Source: Alloscardovia omnicolens DSM 21503 (GTDB lineage Bacteria > Actinomycetota > Actinomycetes > Actinomycetales > Bifidobacteriaceae). From it: a stretch of DNA of 64,000 nt. The stretch spans positions 100,149 to 164,148 of the forward strand of contig NZ_ATVB01000002.1 in NCBI RefSeq assembly GCF_000420505.1. Direction: 5' to 3'. Every line of letters begins with the position of its first letter. Position 1 is the stretch's first letter. A program made the position numbers and the translations under genes. Shown here piece by piece: positions 1 to 9,848 of the stretch. The notes under the pieces were generated by a model, which saw only the letters and a list, made by a program, of their open reading frames with translations, did not search any database and had not been told where the DNA came from.

Positions 1-1423
1 TTGGACGACCTACCAGAGCAATGCGTCGCAAATGGGATGGAGTTAGCAGACCAGAGGTTTTCTCTGCTTGAGCCAACTTAGCGAGAGCAACATCGAGCAA
101 ATCACCCACGCCGCGACCATGCATAGCCGAAATAGGATACGGCTCTCCAAGTCCAAGGTTCCAGAACTCAGCAGCCTGATATTCAGACATCTGCGTATCA
201 AGCTTATTAGCGGCTACAGTAACTGGCTTACCAGAAGCGCGCAGCATAGACACAATACGTTCATCGCTAGCAGTTAAACCTACAGCACCATCAACAACAA
301 GAACTACTGCATCTGCTAATTGCACAGCAATTTGGGCTTGAGATGCAATAGCAGAATCAATACCTTCTACATCTGCTTCCCAACCGCCTGTATCCACGAG
401 TTGGAAGCGAGTTCCTGCCCATTCTGCTTCATAGGTAACGCGGTCACGTGTAACGCCAGGGGTGTCTTCTACAATGGCGGCTCGACGACCTAAAATACGG
501 TTGACTAAAGTAGATTTACCCACATTTGGGCGACCTACAATAGCTAAAACGCCAACCGTGTCGTCTTCCTCATCGTCTTGAGAAGCGTCGATAAAAGCAT
601 CGTCAGACAGGTATGCTTCATCGCCTTCTTCAAGTTCGTACTCATTCATCTGGTCAACATAGTTGCTAAACAACTGCTCATCTATAGCAGCATCAACCAT
701 ATCAACAAGAACTTGCACGGTTTGGTCAAAACTCATATCTGAGTTATCAACTAAAGTAACGCCTTCTGCAGCTTCTTGGAATGATGTTACTTGTGCATCC
801 TTAGCATCACGAGCAGCAACATTATCAGAAGCGACATTATCGAAAGCGAGATCAGATGAATGCGTTGTGTTCTGTGCTTTCTGTGCATTTTGAGCATTAC
901 GGCGTGCCTGGCGAACATCTTCGCGTGCGGTCAGAAGCACACGCACATCAGCATCAGGAGCTACAACGGTTGTAATGTCTCGTCCTTCAACAACAATGCC
1001 TGCACCATTCGAGAAACCTTGAGGATTTTCTTCCCCCGCAATGTAGGCGCGTTGAGCAGCAATCAGTACGTGACGGATAGGGATAATCGAGGAAATTGCT
1101 GACACATGTGAAGCAACCTGTGTTGAGCGAATTTCGTCACTAATATCTTGACTATCACTGGTAACGCCGGGCACGTCGGGATCGAGTGAAATATCAAAAT
1201 GATCTTCAGTAAAGAAGCGTGCTACTAATTCAGTTAAACGCTCCTCCTGCTCAGGGCTTGCAGAATCAAAATCAAGACTCTCCCCCTGGCTGAGGCACCA
1301 CCATGCGGCAGCACGATACATGGCACCAGTATCTAAATAAGCGTATCCAAAATGCTTAGCCACAGCACGAGATGTGCTGGACTTTCCCACGCCTGATGGA
1401 CCATCAATCGCTACAGTAATCAT
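1..1423 (-). CDS. cmk-der: Bifunctional cytidylate kinase / ribosome-assembly GTPase Der (3' end cut by window)
   Basis: The first 474 residues are visible; the reading frame runs off the left edge inside the P-loop of the second GTPase domain (LVGRPN...). Residues 1-230 are a (d)CMP kinase with P-loop GPSGVGKS at 8-15, phosphorylating CMP and dCMP. An acidic linker follows, then the first Der GTPase domain with G1 GRPNVGKST near 295, G3 DTGG and G4 NKLD near 403. Der has two GTPase domains and acts in 50S subunit assembly. The kinase part carries a low-complexity Asn/Ala/Gln insert after the RTAREDVR-like region. The ATG at 1421-1423 overlaps the rluB stop codon (ATGA), so the two are translationally coupled. 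The cmk-der fusion is known from bifidobacteria. The missing C-terminus is a window effect, not a truncation. Confidence 0.95.
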   Translation of the reverse strand, partial: MITVAIDGPSGVGKSSTSRAVAKHFGYAYLDTGAMYRAAAWWCLSQGESLDFDSASPEQEERLTELVARFFTEDHFDISLDPDVPGVTSDSQDISDEIRSTQVASHVSAISSIIPIRHVLIAAQRAYIAGEENPQGFSNGAGIVVEGRDITTVVAPDADVRVLLTAREDVRQARRNAQNAQKAQNTTHSSDLAFDNVASDNVAARDAKDAQVTSFQEAAEGVTLVDNSDMSFDQTVQVLVDMVDAAIDEQLFSNYVDQMNEYELEEGDEAYLSDDAFIDASQDDEEDDTVGVLAIVGRPNVGKSTLVNRILGRRAAIVEDTPGVTRDRVTYEAEWAGTRFQLVDTGGWEADVEGIDSAIASQAQIAVQLADAVVLVVDGAVGLTASDERIVSMLRASGKPVTVAANKLDTQMSEYQAAEFWNLGLGEPYPISAMHGRGVGDLLDVALAKLAQAEKTSGLLTPSHLRRIALVGRP

Positions 1424-2193
1424 AGACCAACCGCCTTTGCGAGAGAATCTACTTCAGTTTTAGACAAAATACGGTATGAACCTGCTTTGATTTCGCCCAG
1501 TTTGATTGGTCCAATCTGTGTGCGCACCAAACGTACAACGGGGAAACCAATAGAACCGAAAATTCGGCGCACAATACGGTTGCGTCCAGAGTGCAGAACA
1601 ACACGCAACATAGAATACTCACGTGTTTGATCGAGAACTGTGCACTGGTCGAACTTAATCCAACCGTCATCTAACTGAACGCCGGTACGTACTAAACGAC
1701 GAGCAATATTTCCACCAATATGACCTTCTACCGTAACAATATAGGTTTTAGGAATTTCATATTTTGGATGCATAACATGCTGAGCAAGCTCACCGTCATC
1801 TGTCATAAGAATAAGACCTTCGGAATCATAATCCAAACGTCCCATATGGAAGACGCGCTCATAGCCATCGCCAATAATATCGCGTAAGGTCCAGCGACCT
1901 TTCTTATCTTCCATAGCAGAAAGCACTTTCTTAGGCTTGTTCAGAGCTAAGGTAATGTGCTTATTTGATAAACGAATGTGGGAACCGTCAACACGAATCT
2001 CTTGCTTTTTTGGATCTACGCGTGTACCTAACTCGGTAATGAGCTGACCGTCAACTTCAACGCGACCGTCAGTAATCATAATTTCGCATTTACGGCGAGA
2101 GCCAAAACCTGCTTGAGCTAATACTTTTTGAAGACGGATTCCGGATTCGGATTCTTCGTGTGCTTTTTTAGCACGGGAATATGGATGTGGCAT
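1420..2193 (-). CDS. rluB: Ribosomal large-subunit pseudouridine synthase, RluB/RsuA family
   Basis: 257 residues. An N-terminal S4 RNA-binding domain (about 19-65, [17 protein letters not shown]) is followed by the RsuA/RluB catalytic domain. The family motif GRLDYDSEG sits at 118-126 and Asp121 is the expected catalytic aspartate. It converts specific uridines of rRNA to pseudouridine; RluB is the usual actinobacterial member next to cmk/der, but the exact target base cannot be read from sequence. The ATG is preceded by GGGAGAACG, a good ribosome binding site. It overlaps the following cmk-der gene by four bases, so both are probably on one mRNA. Confidence 0.93.
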   Translation of the reverse strand: MPHPYSRAKKAHEESESGIRLQKVLAQAGFGSRRKCEIMITDGRVEVDGQLITELGTRVDPKKQEIRVDGSHIRLSNKHITLALNKPKKVLSAMEDKKGRWTLRDIIGDGYERVFHMGRLDYDSEGLILMTDDGELAQHVMHPKYEIPKTYIVTVEGHIGGNIARRLVRTGVQLDDGWIKFDQCTVLDQTREYSMLRVVLHSGRNRIVRRIFGSIGFPVVRLVRTQIGPIKLGEIKAGSYRILSKTEVDSLAKAVGL

Positions 2194-2238
2194 CGTTCTC
2201 CCAACGTGGCCTAGAAGATTTTAATAACAAACATGTAC

Positions 2239-2244
2239 ATTATA
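2239..2244 (-). promoter_or_regulatory. Candidate -10 box of the rluB-cmk-der unit
   Basis: The minus strand reads TATAAT, a perfect consensus -10 hexamer, about 45 bases before the rluB ATG in the divergent rluB/aquaporin gap. No convincing -35 hexamer is seen 16-18 bases upstream, so the call is weak. Confidence 0.35.
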
Positions 2245-2292
2245 GGTGGAGGGGTTGATAGGATAGCTACGTTCACTACAAGTGAGGTTTTT

Positions 2293-3258
2293 ATGACAGA
2301 TAATTTAGTGTATACAACTCAAACGGAGAAACCATCTCACCGCTTGAGCAATAATCTTTTAGTTCGTGTAGCAGCAGAATTCGTGGGAACTGCTGTTATT
2401 GCTTTTGCTATTTATGTAATCAGCTCTTGGGGAACTATGATTAATTCCAATTCGAGCCTGATTATGGTTGGCGTGGGTACTGGTTTAGCTTATGCTGCCG
2501 CAAGCTTAACCTTCGGTCGTGCAAGTGGCGGTCATTTTAATCCAGCTGTGAGTTTTGCTGGTATGTTGACTGGTGTTGTTACATGGCTGCAAGGTCTGCT
2601 CTATATCGTCGCTCAAGTTTTGGGTGCTTTAGCAGCTGCAGGTGTATGGCATCTGCTCACTCCTGTGTCTCAGAATGCACCTCGCAAGATGTGGATGAGC
2701 ATTGTTGTTAATGGTTTCGGCACGAACTCTACGTCTGCTACTTTGCTCGGTTCCAGCTCAGGCTTGAGCTTTGGTATTACCGCAGCTGTTGTTATGGAAC
2801 TTGTGTTTACGATTGTTGTGATTACTGCTTTCTACACCACTGTTCGCCCTAACGGTTCTGCACACAAGAATCATGCTTTTGCTCTTGCTGCTGCTTATGG
2901 CGTGAGTGCTATGGCTTTGTATTTGGTCGACGGTGTGGGATTAAATCCTGCTCGTTCTACAGGTATTGCTGTGGTAGGTTCTTTTGATGGTTTGACTACG
3001 AACCCATTACAGCAGTTATGGGTATTTTGGATTGTTCCTTTGGTTGCTGCTGCTGTGGTTGCTTTTGGTTTGATTATTCGTGATTCTGTTCAGGCTCAGC
3101 GCGCTGAAACTGAGGCTGCTGTTGCTGCTTTACGTTTAGAACAGGAAGCTGCTGCAGCTGCTGATGACGGTGATGATGAGGCAACAGATGAGGATGCAGA
3201 AGAATCCTTACCTGAGGTCATTGTTGAAACTGAAGAGCCAAACGCTGAGAAAGAATAA
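2293..3258 (+). CDS. MIP-family channel (aquaporin/glycerol facilitator type)
   Basis: 321 residues and six hydrophobic segments, with the two half-helix motifs of the family: NPA at 83-85 (GGHFNPAV) and NPA at 218-220 followed by Arg221 (GLNPARS). It should form a water or small-solute pore in the membrane; substrate (water or glycerol) cannot be decided by eye. After about residue 280 there is an Ala/Glu/Asp-rich charged cytoplasmic tail of about 40 residues, longer than in typical family members. I chose the ATG at 2293 because GTGAGG lies just upstream and the preceding in-frame codons do not look like the family N-terminus. It is a single-gene unit divergent from rluB, ended by a strong hairpin at 3266-3323. 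Confidence 0.9.
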   Translation: MTDNLVYTTQTEKPSHRLSNNLLVRVAAEFVGTAVIAFAIYVISSWGTMINSNSSLIMVGVGTGLAYAAASLTFGRASGGHFNPAVSFAGMLTGVVTWLQGLLYIVAQVLGALAAAGVWHLLTPVSQNAPRKMWMSIVVNGFGTNSTSATLLGSSSGLSFGITAAVVMELVFTIVVITAFYTTVRPNGSAHKNHAFALAAAYGVSAMALYLVDGVGLNPARSTGIAVVGSFDGLTTNPLQQLWVFWIVPLVAAAVVAFGLIIRDSVQAQRAETEAAVAALRLEQEAAAAADDGDDEATDEDAEESLPEVIVETEEPNAEKE

Positions 3259-3265
3259 CAATCTT

Positions 3266-3323
3266 TCTCTAATATAATTTTGCCCTATCGCTTTCAAGCG
3301 ATAGGGCAAAATTATATTAGAGA
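3266..3323. terminator. Bidirectional terminator, long perfect hairpin
   Basis: Perfect inverted repeat of about 27 bp per arm with a TTC loop (arm centre TTTTGCCCTATCGCT). Each strand gives a GC-containing stem followed by an A/T-rich arm with T-runs, so it can end the aquaporin transcript on the plus strand and the purH-DUF3017 transcript on the minus strand. The stop codon of the DUF3017 gene lies inside the right arm (3317-3319). Confidence 0.85.
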
Positions 3324-3586
3324 GCCATAATGCTTATATACGTTCCTACTAATCCTATGGATAAACCGAAACTAATAAAAGCATCGAAAGCTACGGAACG
3401 TATTTTCCATGGGGCTTTGTCACGGGCAAGAACACGCCACAGTCCCATGAGAAATGCAAAAGCTGCAAACAAGTAGGTTGCCCAGTCAACATGATCGAAC
3501 CATGTGAAGATCACTGCGAGCACAATAACACTCAGAGTTATAGTACTTGGCCATAACGGTTCAATATGATCCGGTGTGCGTTTCAT
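3317..3586 (-). CDS. Small membrane protein, DUF3017-like
   Basis: 89 residues with three hydrophobic segments (ITLSVIVLAVIFTW, WATYLFAAFAFLMGLW, FISFGLSIGLVGTY) and the central R-x-DKAPWKIRS segment. Size, membrane layout and position directly after purH match the actinobacterial DUF3017 family, whose function is unknown. The start is the ATG at 3584-3586, seven bases after AGGAG; a TTG two codons earlier is less likely. It is the last gene of the minus-strand unit and its stop codon lies in the terminator stem. Confidence 0.75.
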   Translation of the reverse strand: MKRTPDHIEPLWPSTITLSVIVLAVIFTWFDHVDWATYLFAAFAFLMGLWRVLARDKAPWKIRSVAFDAFISFGLSIGLVGTYISIMAL

Positions 3587-3607
3587 GGGCAATCTCCTGT
3601 GTGCTTT

Positions 3608-5203
3608 TTAGTGGAAGAAGTGACGAGTGCCAGTAACGTACATGGTAATGCCGGCTTCTTGTGCAGCCTGGAATACTTCCTCATCACGAATAGAACCACC
3701 AGGATGAACGATTGCTTTAACGCCAGCATCGGTGAGAATCTTCATACCATCAGCAAATGGGAAGAATGCATCGGAAGCGGCAACAGCACCTTGAGTACGG
3801 TTTGCACCGTCAGCCAAAGTATTAGCACGGTCAACAGCCAAGTGAGAGGAATCTACACGGTTCACCTGACCCATACCAATACCTACAGTTGCACCGTCAT
3901 GCGCAATCAAAATAGCGTTTGACTTTACCGAACGTACAGCACGCCATGCGAACTGCAAATCAGCAAGGGTTTGCTCATCTGCAGCTTCGCCTGCTACCAG
4001 TGTCCAGTTGGTTGGATTATCGCCTTCAGACTGGAAAATATCCATATCCTGTACGAGCAAACCGCCATCAATCTGGCGAATCTGTGGATGAGACACAGGA
4101 GATACAGGAACTTTCAAAATGCGAAGATTCTTCTTCGTTTGCAAGAGTTCCAAAGCTTCAGGCTCATAATCTGGAGCAACAATAACCTCGGTGAAGATTG
4201 GCTTCACATTCTGTGCCATCTCGAGGCTGACTGTGGTATTAGCTGCGATGACTCCGCCGTAAGCGCTCATAGGATCGCATGCATGAGCTTTCTTGTGTGC
4301 TTGGGCAACAGTGTCTCCAATAGCTAAACCACAAGGATTGGAATGCTTCACTACGGCAACAGCAATCTGCTCTGGGAAATCCCACACACTGCGCCAAGCG
4401 GAATCTGCATCCACATAGTTGTTGTAGCTCATAGGCTTACCGCCGAGCTGCTCAGCATGAGCAAAATCACCGCTAGTTAATGGATCAACATAGAGAGATG
4501 CATTTTGGTGAGAGTTCTCGCCATAACGCAATACAGCAGCCTTATCCCATGTGCGGGAATAAGTAGCGAAGTCGCTCTTCTCCCCCATGCTTTCTGGCTT
4601 CGTCCACTGCTTGCTTGCCCACTCAATAATGGTGGAATCATAAGCTGCAGTGTGAGCGAAAGCCTTAGCTGCGAGATAACGACGCTCTTCGAGAGTGAAT
4701 CCTTCACCGTTATCTACGCGCTCGGCGAGTAAAGCATAATCAGCTGGATCAGTAATAACTGCTACTGTTGCTGCATTTTTTGCTGAAGCGCGTACCATAG
4801 AAGGTCCGCCAATATCAATCTTTTCAATAATATCTGCTTCACCAGCACCGGAACGTACGGTATCTGCGAATGGATAAAGATTAACAATAACCGCATCAAA
4901 TGGCTCAACCTCAAGATTCTTCAGCTGAGCAACATGATCGGCATTAGTCATATCTGCCAAAATTCCAGCATGAATACGTGGATGCAGAGTTTTTACGCGA
5001 CCATCAAGGCATTCTGGGAAGCCTGTTACCTGTTCTGCTGAGGTAACATCTACACCATAGCTTGCTAATGCTTGAGCTGTGGAACCTGTGGAGACCACAG
5101 CGGTTCCTGCTTTAACGAAGGCTTGAGCCAGAACTTCAAGACCTTCCTTGTGGTAGACGGAAACAAGCGCACGCTTAATTGGGCGTGAGGTGGTTTCACT
5201 CAT
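3608..5203 (-). CDS. purH: Bifunctional AICAR transformylase / IMP cyclohydrolase
   Basis: 531 residues, normal for PurH. The N-terminal IMP cyclohydrolase (MGS-like) domain covers about 1-200 ([38 protein letters not shown]). The C-terminal AICAR formyltransferase domain contains [15 protein letters not shown] and the terminal DAFFPFADG and [11 protein letters not shown] motifs. It catalyses the last two steps of de novo IMP synthesis in the cytoplasm. The ATG at 5201-5203 is chosen because GGGAGGACAATA precedes it; the frame is open for 39 more codons but those lie inside the upstream gene. The start overlaps the end of the DUF6350-like gene by eight bases, which implies coupling. Confidence 0.97.
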   Translation of the reverse strand: MSETTSRPIKRALVSVYHKEGLEVLAQAFVKAGTAVVSTGSTAQALASYGVDVTSAEQVTGFPECLDGRVKTLHPRIHAGILADMTNADHVAQLKNLEVEPFDAVIVNLYPFADTVRSGAGEADIIEKIDIGGPSMVRASAKNAATVAVITDPADYALLAERVDNGEGFTLEERRYLAAKAFAHTAAYDSTIIEWASKQWTKPESMGEKSDFATYSRTWDKAAVLRYGENSHQNASLYVDPLTSGDFAHAEQLGGKPMSYNNYVDADSAWRSVWDFPEQIAVAVVKHSNPCGLAIGDTVAQAHKKAHACDPMSAYGGVIAANTTVSLEMAQNVKPIFTEVIVAPDYEPEALELLQTKKNLRILKVPVSPVSHPQIRQIDGGLLVQDMDIFQSEGDNPTNWTLVAGEAADEQTLADLQFAWRAVRSVKSNAILIAHDGATVGIGMGQVNRVDSSHLAVDRANTLADGANRTQGAVAASDAFFPFADGMKILTDAGVKAIVHPGGSIRDEEVFQAAQEAGITMYVTGTRHFFH

Positions 5204-6611
5204 TATTGTCCTCCCGTGGGTGGTTGTGGATTGGGAAAATCTCAGAAGCATCCTCATCACCGAGGTCGCTGTTTTCAGTTTCGTCGTTGTCGTCTGTTGT
5301 CGCTGTATTTTCAGACGCATCAGTTGCAGTATGCTTACGGTCGGTTATATATGTGAAAGCTGCTTGCAGTAAAGCAATCATTAAAGCAAGAAGCCATGCA
5401 ACCATAAGCCCCCACTGCAGCGGACGACCAAAAGTGTTCATGCTTGCGCCTATAGATAGTCCAACATGCGCAAGATTTTTATGACCTAAAGCGCCAGAAG
5501 AAGCCGGAATAAGCAGCATAACAACAGGAATAACAATAATAATACTGGTAATAAAACTTCCAATAGGATAAAGAAAATCAATAAAGCTCGTTAAAGTGCG
5601 ACGCTTTTTCAGCAATCGATATTCACGCGGACTATACAAAGAATACAAACCCAATTGAATAACGCACACAATAGGTACAAGGAGAATAGCGCGTTGAGCT
5701 ATCTGCGTAGATACAGGTTCAGGCAGAACACCGAAAATTGGGATAGGAGGTAAATGAGAGGATTGACCAATCCACAAATTGAATTGCCCTAGTGTACCAA
5801 TGGAAATAGTTGCTCCCAGCACCCAACCCAAAGCCCAAATAATCAGGTTAGGCAACCATGCAAGAGTAAAAATACTCGTCATAATTTGTGAGCCTATGCC
5901 CATATGAGTCATGGAGAAGACTTTAAGCATGGATTGATAACCTAATGCAATCCACATGATAAGCGTGACAATGCCTATAAGAGCATAAATCCACAGTATG
6001 CGGCAGGCAGTGCGCAATCCTAAGGCAATTGTTCTGCGCGTTGTTGCAGATAAATAGCGTTTGAGTTGCGTGGAACACCATGTGTATTCAGGTGATTCTT
6101 TAGATCGAGACCATAGATAAGCGATGAGTGCGATGCATGTGGGATACAAGAGCACTGCCCATAACGGTGAGGCAATGGACGAGCGTATATACAGCGCAAC
6201 AAGAGCAATAATTGCTGTCCACGTGACTATGCTTGCGATGTTTCCTATAAGAGTATTAGCACGACGCAGTAATACACGACGAAAAACGCTGATACAGATT
6301 GCACTTAATCCCAAAGGAATAATAGACAAGACTAATGTATCTGTTTTTATGGCTATACCTTGAGACAGCACAATAATCATTGCAGTGAATGAGGAACTAA
6401 TATCACTGAGATCTGTTCCCGCATCCATACCTGCTATAAGCAGGAATAACGCGGATGCGAGAAATACAAACAGCGCAAATAAGAAGAACGCTATGACCGC
6501 AGAAAGCATACCATAGACGATGCTTCGCATATGACTTCTTGCAGGTGCAGCAGATGGCGTAGCTGTATCTGCTGTGTAGTCCTGGGATGAAATCGTGCGG
6601 CCTTGTGGCAT
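5196..6611 (-). CDS. Polytopic membrane protein, DUF6350-like
   Basis: 471 residues with about ten hydrophobic segments, beginning near residue 30 ([21 protein letters not shown]). The last 50 residues are a hydrophilic, acidic tail rich in Asp, Glu, Asn and Thr. Large membrane proteins annotated DUF6350 sit directly upstream of purN/purH in many actinobacteria, and position and topology fit here, but I see no motif giving a function. The ATG starts two bases before the sucD stop region ends, and the 3' end overlaps purH, so it is inside the sucC-sucD-purH unit. Confidence 0.75.
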   Translation of the reverse strand: MPQGRTISSQDYTADTATPSAAPARSHMRSIVYGMLSAVIAFFLFALFVFLASALFLLIAGMDAGTDLSDISSSFTAMIIVLSQGIAIKTDTLVLSIIPLGLSAICISVFRRVLLRRANTLIGNIASIVTWTAIIALVALYIRSSIASPLWAVLLYPTCIALIAYLWSRSKESPEYTWCSTQLKRYLSATTRRTIALGLRTACRILWIYALIGIVTLIMWIALGYQSMLKVFSMTHMGIGSQIMTSIFTLAWLPNLIIWALGWVLGATISIGTLGQFNLWIGQSSHLPPIPIFGVLPEPVSTQIAQRAILLVPIVCVIQLGLYSLYSPREYRLLKKRRTLTSFIDFLYPIGSFITSIIIVIPVVMLLIPASSGALGHKNLAHVGLSIGASMNTFGRPLQWGLMVAWLLALMIALLQAAFTYITDRKHTATDASENTATTDDNDETENSDLGDEDASEIFPIHNHPREDNNE

Positions 6612-6613
6612 AT

Positions 6614-7534
6614 TTAGAGATTCTCCATAACGTTGCGCATAAGTTGGGCTGTTTCGCTTGGATTACGACCTACTTGAATACCGCAGGCTTCCAATGCTTC
6701 CTTTTTACCCTGAGCTGTTCCGCTTCCACCTGATACGATAGCACCTGCATGCCCCATTTGCTTACCCTCTGGCGCGCTATAACCGGCGATATAGGCAACA
6801 ATTGGCTTGGTCATGTGTTCACGAGCCCATAAGGCGAGTTCTTGTTCAGCGCTACCACCAATTTCTCCAATGAGTACGCAGGCTTTGACCTGAGGATCAT
6901 TGTTGAGAATTTCAAGAGCTTCTTGCTGAGTTGTACCAATAATAGAATCTCCACCCACGCCGATAGCTGCGCGGAAACCATAATCAGCAAGTTCGGACAT
7001 AAGCTGATAGGTTAAGGTACCAGACTTAGAGACTAAACCAAGGCTACCGGTGGATACAATACCATCGGGAATAATACCTAAATTAACGCCGTATAAACCT
7101 TCAGTTTGTTCATCCGCTGACGTATAGGTGGATAACCCTGGACAGTTTGGTCCTACAATACGCACATTGTGTTGGCGTGCTAATGCAACGCAGTATGCTG
7201 TGTCTGCTACAGGTATGCCTTCGGTAATGGCCACGATGAGTGGAATTTCAGCTTCAATAGCTTCTACCATAGCTGATTTAGCGAAACGTGGTGGCACAAA
7301 AATAACAGAAGCTTGAGCACCAGTAGCATTTTTTGCTTCAGCACAAGTGGCATAAATAGCTACATCGCGCGTACCTTGCATGTCTTCAAATTGAAGGAAT
7401 TGACCGCCTTTGCGTGGATTAACACCAGCTACAATATTGGTACCAGCCTTCAACATACGTGCGGTATGGGTCATTCCCTGGTGTCCAGTCATACCTTGCA
7501 CAATTACAGGAGCATTAGGACGAATAAAACTCAT
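6614..7534 (-). CDS. sucD: Succinyl-CoA ligase, alpha subunit
   Basis: 306 residues. The N-terminal CoA-binding Rossmann domain (VIVQGMTGHQGMTHT) is followed by the ligase domain with GPNCPG near 128-133. The phospho-carrier histidine is His262 in MGHAGAIVSGG. With SucC it converts succinyl-CoA, NDP and phosphate to succinate, CoA and NTP. A ribosome binding site GAGGAGG lies seven bases before the ATG, and the sucC stop codon is three bases upstream. Bifidobacteria lack a complete TCA cycle, so the enzyme probably makes succinyl-CoA for biosynthesis; that is inference, since no other TCA gene is in the window. Confidence 0.96.
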   Translation of the reverse strand: MSFIRPNAPVIVQGMTGHQGMTHTARMLKAGTNIVAGVNPRKGGQFLQFEDMQGTRDVAIYATCAEAKNATGAQASVIFVPPRFAKSAMVEAIEAEIPLIVAITEGIPVADTAYCVALARQHNVRIVGPNCPGLSTYTSADEQTEGLYGVNLGIIPDGIVSTGSLGLVSKSGTLTYQLMSELADYGFRAAIGVGGDSIIGTTQQEALEILNNDPQVKACVLIGEIGGSAEQELALWAREHMTKPIVAYIAGYSAPEGKQMGHAGAIVSGGSGTAQGKKEALEACGIQVGRNPSETAQLMRNVMENL

Positions 7535-7536
7535 TA

Positions 7537-8805
7537 TTATGCCTCCTCACTGTTTGCACTGTCTGCACTCTCTACAGCTGTGATATGCAGTGCATCAGCA
7601 GCTTTGCGTACAGCGTTTTCAGCAGCTTTGCGTACAGCGTTTTCAGCAGCTTCAATCATGGTATGTGCAACATGAATACGTGGATGTGCTGCCTGATGAA
7701 GAATCTCTAGTCCTTCAGCACCCTCATTACCGTCAAAACGGATAACAATATCTTTGACTTGTTCGCTAGATTCTTCCAGCTGCGTTACTGCTTGAAGAAT
7801 ACCTTGAGCAACGAGTTTGCAGGAAGTAATACCACCATAAACGTTCACGAAAACAGACTGAACCTTTGAGTCCGACATAACGATGCTCAGGCTTTCGGCC
7901 ATAATCTGTGCTGATGCTCCTCCCCCGATATCGAGGAAGTTGGCAGGTTTAATAGGCTGCTCATACCGTGCACCTGCATCAGCTACTGCATCGATGGAGC
8001 TCATAACCAGACCAGCGCCGTTACCAATAACTCCTACTTCGCCGTCGAGGTGTACATAGTGCAAATCATACTGCGCAGCTCGAGCTTCGAGTGGATCTTG
8101 TTCAAAAGTCGTGTCGAAGCGGTGCCAGTTATCGTGACGGAAAGCAGCGTTGGAATCAAGAGAAATCTTAGCATCAAGAGCAATTAAGCGTTTGGATGAT
8201 TCATCTTCTGGGTGCCCAATCTTAGCTAAAGGATTGATTTCCACAAGCGTTGCATCATTCTCAATAAATGTATGCCACATGTCTAAGAGAACCTGAGCAG
8301 CTTGGTCATTGTCTGCATGGTGGAAACCAATTTCCTGAGCCATTTTTTGAGCAGCTTCGAAATCGAAATTATCCAAAGGATTAATGTGCAATCGCTTAAC
8401 ATGCTCAGGATGTTCGCGTGCGATTTCTTCAACTTCAGTGCCGCCAGCTGCTGTGGCAAGAACGTCATAATCACGTGAAGAACGATCTACAGAAATGGAC
8501 ACATAGTATTCGTGTAAAATTGATGCTGCTTTAACAATGAGCAGACCTCGCACTTTATGACCATGAATAGTCATTCCCAGAATATGCTGCGCCATAAAGC
8601 GAGCTTCTTCTTCATCGTGCACGATTTTTACACCACCAGCTTGACCGCGATGCCCAATGCGTACTTGTGCCTTGATGACGCATGGATAGCCGATAGAGCG
8701 TGCAGCTTCAACAGCTTCATCTACTGTGCTTGCGAAAATCCCTTCTGGAACAGGAACATTATTCTCCTGCAGAAGTTCACGAGCTTGGTATTCGTATAAA
8801 TCCAT
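7537..8805 (-). CDS. sucC: Succinyl-CoA ligase, beta subunit (ADP/GDP-forming)
   Basis: 422 residues. An ATP-grasp domain (MDLYEYQARELL at the N-terminus, VIKAQVRIGHRGQAGGVK) is followed by the ligase domain (GEVGVIGNGAGL, FLDIGGGAS, VFVNVYGGI). The protein is about 30 residues longer than the E. coli subunit because of an alanine-rich C-terminal tail. That tail holds a perfect in-frame 24-bp tandem duplication (7596-7643) giving ENAVRKAA twice. GAGGAG precedes the ATG. It pairs with sucD three bases downstream. Confidence 0.95.
   Translation of the reverse strand: MDLYEYQARELLQENNVPVPEGIFASTVDEAVEAARSIGYPCVIKAQVRIGHRGQAGGVKIVHDEEEARFMAQHILGMTIHGHKVRGLLIVKAASILHEYYVSISVDRSSRDYDVLATAAGGTEVEEIAREHPEHVKRLHINPLDNFDFEAAQKMAQEIGFHHADNDQAAQVLLDMWHTFIENDATLVEINPLAKIGHPEDESSKRLIALDAKISLDSNAAFRHDNWHRFDTTFEQDPLEARAAQYDLHYVHLDGEVGVIGNGAGLVMSSIDAVADAGARYEQPIKPANFLDIGGGASAQIMAESLSIVMSDSKVQSVFVNVYGGITSCKLVAQGILQAVTQLEESSEQVKDIVIRFDGNEGAEGLEILHQAAHPRIHVAHTMIEAAENAVRKAAENAVRKAADALHITAVESADSANSEEA
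7596..7652 (-). repeat. 24-bp tandem repeat in the 3' end of sucC
   Basis: Two perfect 24-bp copies at 7596-7619 and 7620-7643, and nine more bases of a third (7644-7652). The unit length is a multiple of three, so the frame is kept and eight residues (ENAVRKAA) are doubled. This is a typical slippage product in a dispensable alanine/lysine-rich tail. Confidence 0.95.
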
Positions 8806-8844
8806 TCTTATTGCTCCTCACACTGCCATGTAGAACGCGGTTAT

Positions 8845-9423
8845 TTAAGCAGGCATAACCATCATGGTAGACATAGGATGGTTATCTAACTTGGCTGTGC
8901 CATCTAAACCGTCCAACTCCATAACAAAGCTAAAGCCAGCAACAGAACAGTCAATACTTTCGAATAATTTCATTGCCGCCCATGCAGTACCACCAGTTGC
9001 GATGAGATCATCGACGATGAGGATGCGAGAACCTGGCTTAACTAAATCTTTTTCGATTTCCATAGTTGCCTTGCCATACTCTAAGTCGTAGCTTTGAGAA
9101 AGCACTGGTGGTGGCAACTTGCCTGCTTTACGCACAGCAATAAAACCTTTATCGAGTTTTTGAGCTAATGCCGTACCAATAAGGAAACCGCGTGCTTCCA
9201 AACCAGCGATATAGTCAAATTCGCTAGGCATAACAGGTAAAGCATTAACAAGCCCTTGAATAAGAAGATTCATGCTTTTTGCTTGAGCAAAAACTGGCAT
9301 AAAGTCACGGAAAAGTATTCCCTCAGATGGAAAATCAGGAATAGTGCGAATAAGAGAGCACAGATAGTCTGCATCCTCTTGTGGAAGTAAGTTGGGGCTT
9401 GATAACGAAATATCAGAAGTCAT
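8845..9423 (-). CDS. apt: Adenine phosphoribosyltransferase
   Basis: 192 residues, with the early IPDFPSEGILFRD segment typical of Apt and the PRPP-binding motif ILIVDDLIATGGT at 134-146. It makes AMP from adenine and PRPP, the purine salvage route, in the cytoplasm. It lies 19 bases after yajC and 39 bases before sucC. No clear Shine-Dalgarno sequence precedes the ATG; TAATCT sits seven bases upstream, so a leaderless transcript is possible beside read-through from yajC. Confidence 0.95.
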   Translation of the reverse strand: MTSDISLSSPNLLPQEDADYLCSLIRTIPDFPSEGILFRDFMPVFAQAKSMNLLIQGLVNALPVMPSEFDYIAGLEARGFLIGTALAQKLDKGFIAVRKAGKLPPPVLSQSYDLEYGKATMEIEKDLVKPGSRILIVDDLIATGGTAWAAMKLFESIDCSVAGFSFVMELDGLDGTAKLDNHPMSTMMVMPA

Positions 9424-9442
9424 TGTGGTAAGATTATCGATT

Positions 9443-9811
9443 CTACTTAGTTACGGTTTCTGATTCAGCTTCTGTAGCGTCCTTCTGGTCTAGGTCTTCA
9501 GACTCTAGAGGATTGCCATCTTCATCAACGTCATCATCGCTTACATATGCTGGAATAACTGGAGGCTCTGTAATTGCTTGAATACGCCACTTGGTTAAGC
9601 TACCTTCAGAGTTGATAATCACAACATCGCGATCTAAATCAACGGATTCAACGGTTCCTAACAGACCGGAAACAGTAGCAACCTCAGTGCCTGGTTTCAA
9701 GCTTTCGCGGTAATCTTGTACCTTTTGCTGCTGCTTCTTTTGCTGACGAGTGCTCCAAAAAGTGAAACCAATCATGGCAATGAGCAGAATAATCAGCATC
9801 TCGTAACCCAT
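9443..9811 (-). CDS. yajC: Preprotein translocase accessory subunit YajC
   Basis: 122 residues. One N-terminal membrane helix (MLIILLIAMIGFTFW) is followed by a basic stretch RQQKKQQQK and a small soluble domain with PGTEVATVSGLLGTVESVD, the family signature. The C-terminal 30 residues are acidic and likely disordered. YajC associates with the SecDF/SecYEG translocon in the membrane; secD and secF are not in the window. AAGGAG is six bases before the ATG. It follows ruvB by 37 bases. Confidence 0.92.
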   Translation of the reverse strand: MGYEMLIILLIAMIGFTFWSTRQQKKQQQKVQDYRESLKPGTEVATVSGLLGTVESVDLDRDVVIINSEGSLTKWRIQAITEPPVIPAYVSDDDVDEDGNPLESEDLDQKDATEAESETVTK

Positions 9812-9848
9812 GTAAAACTCCTTGAGAGATAAAAAATACTTTTAGATT

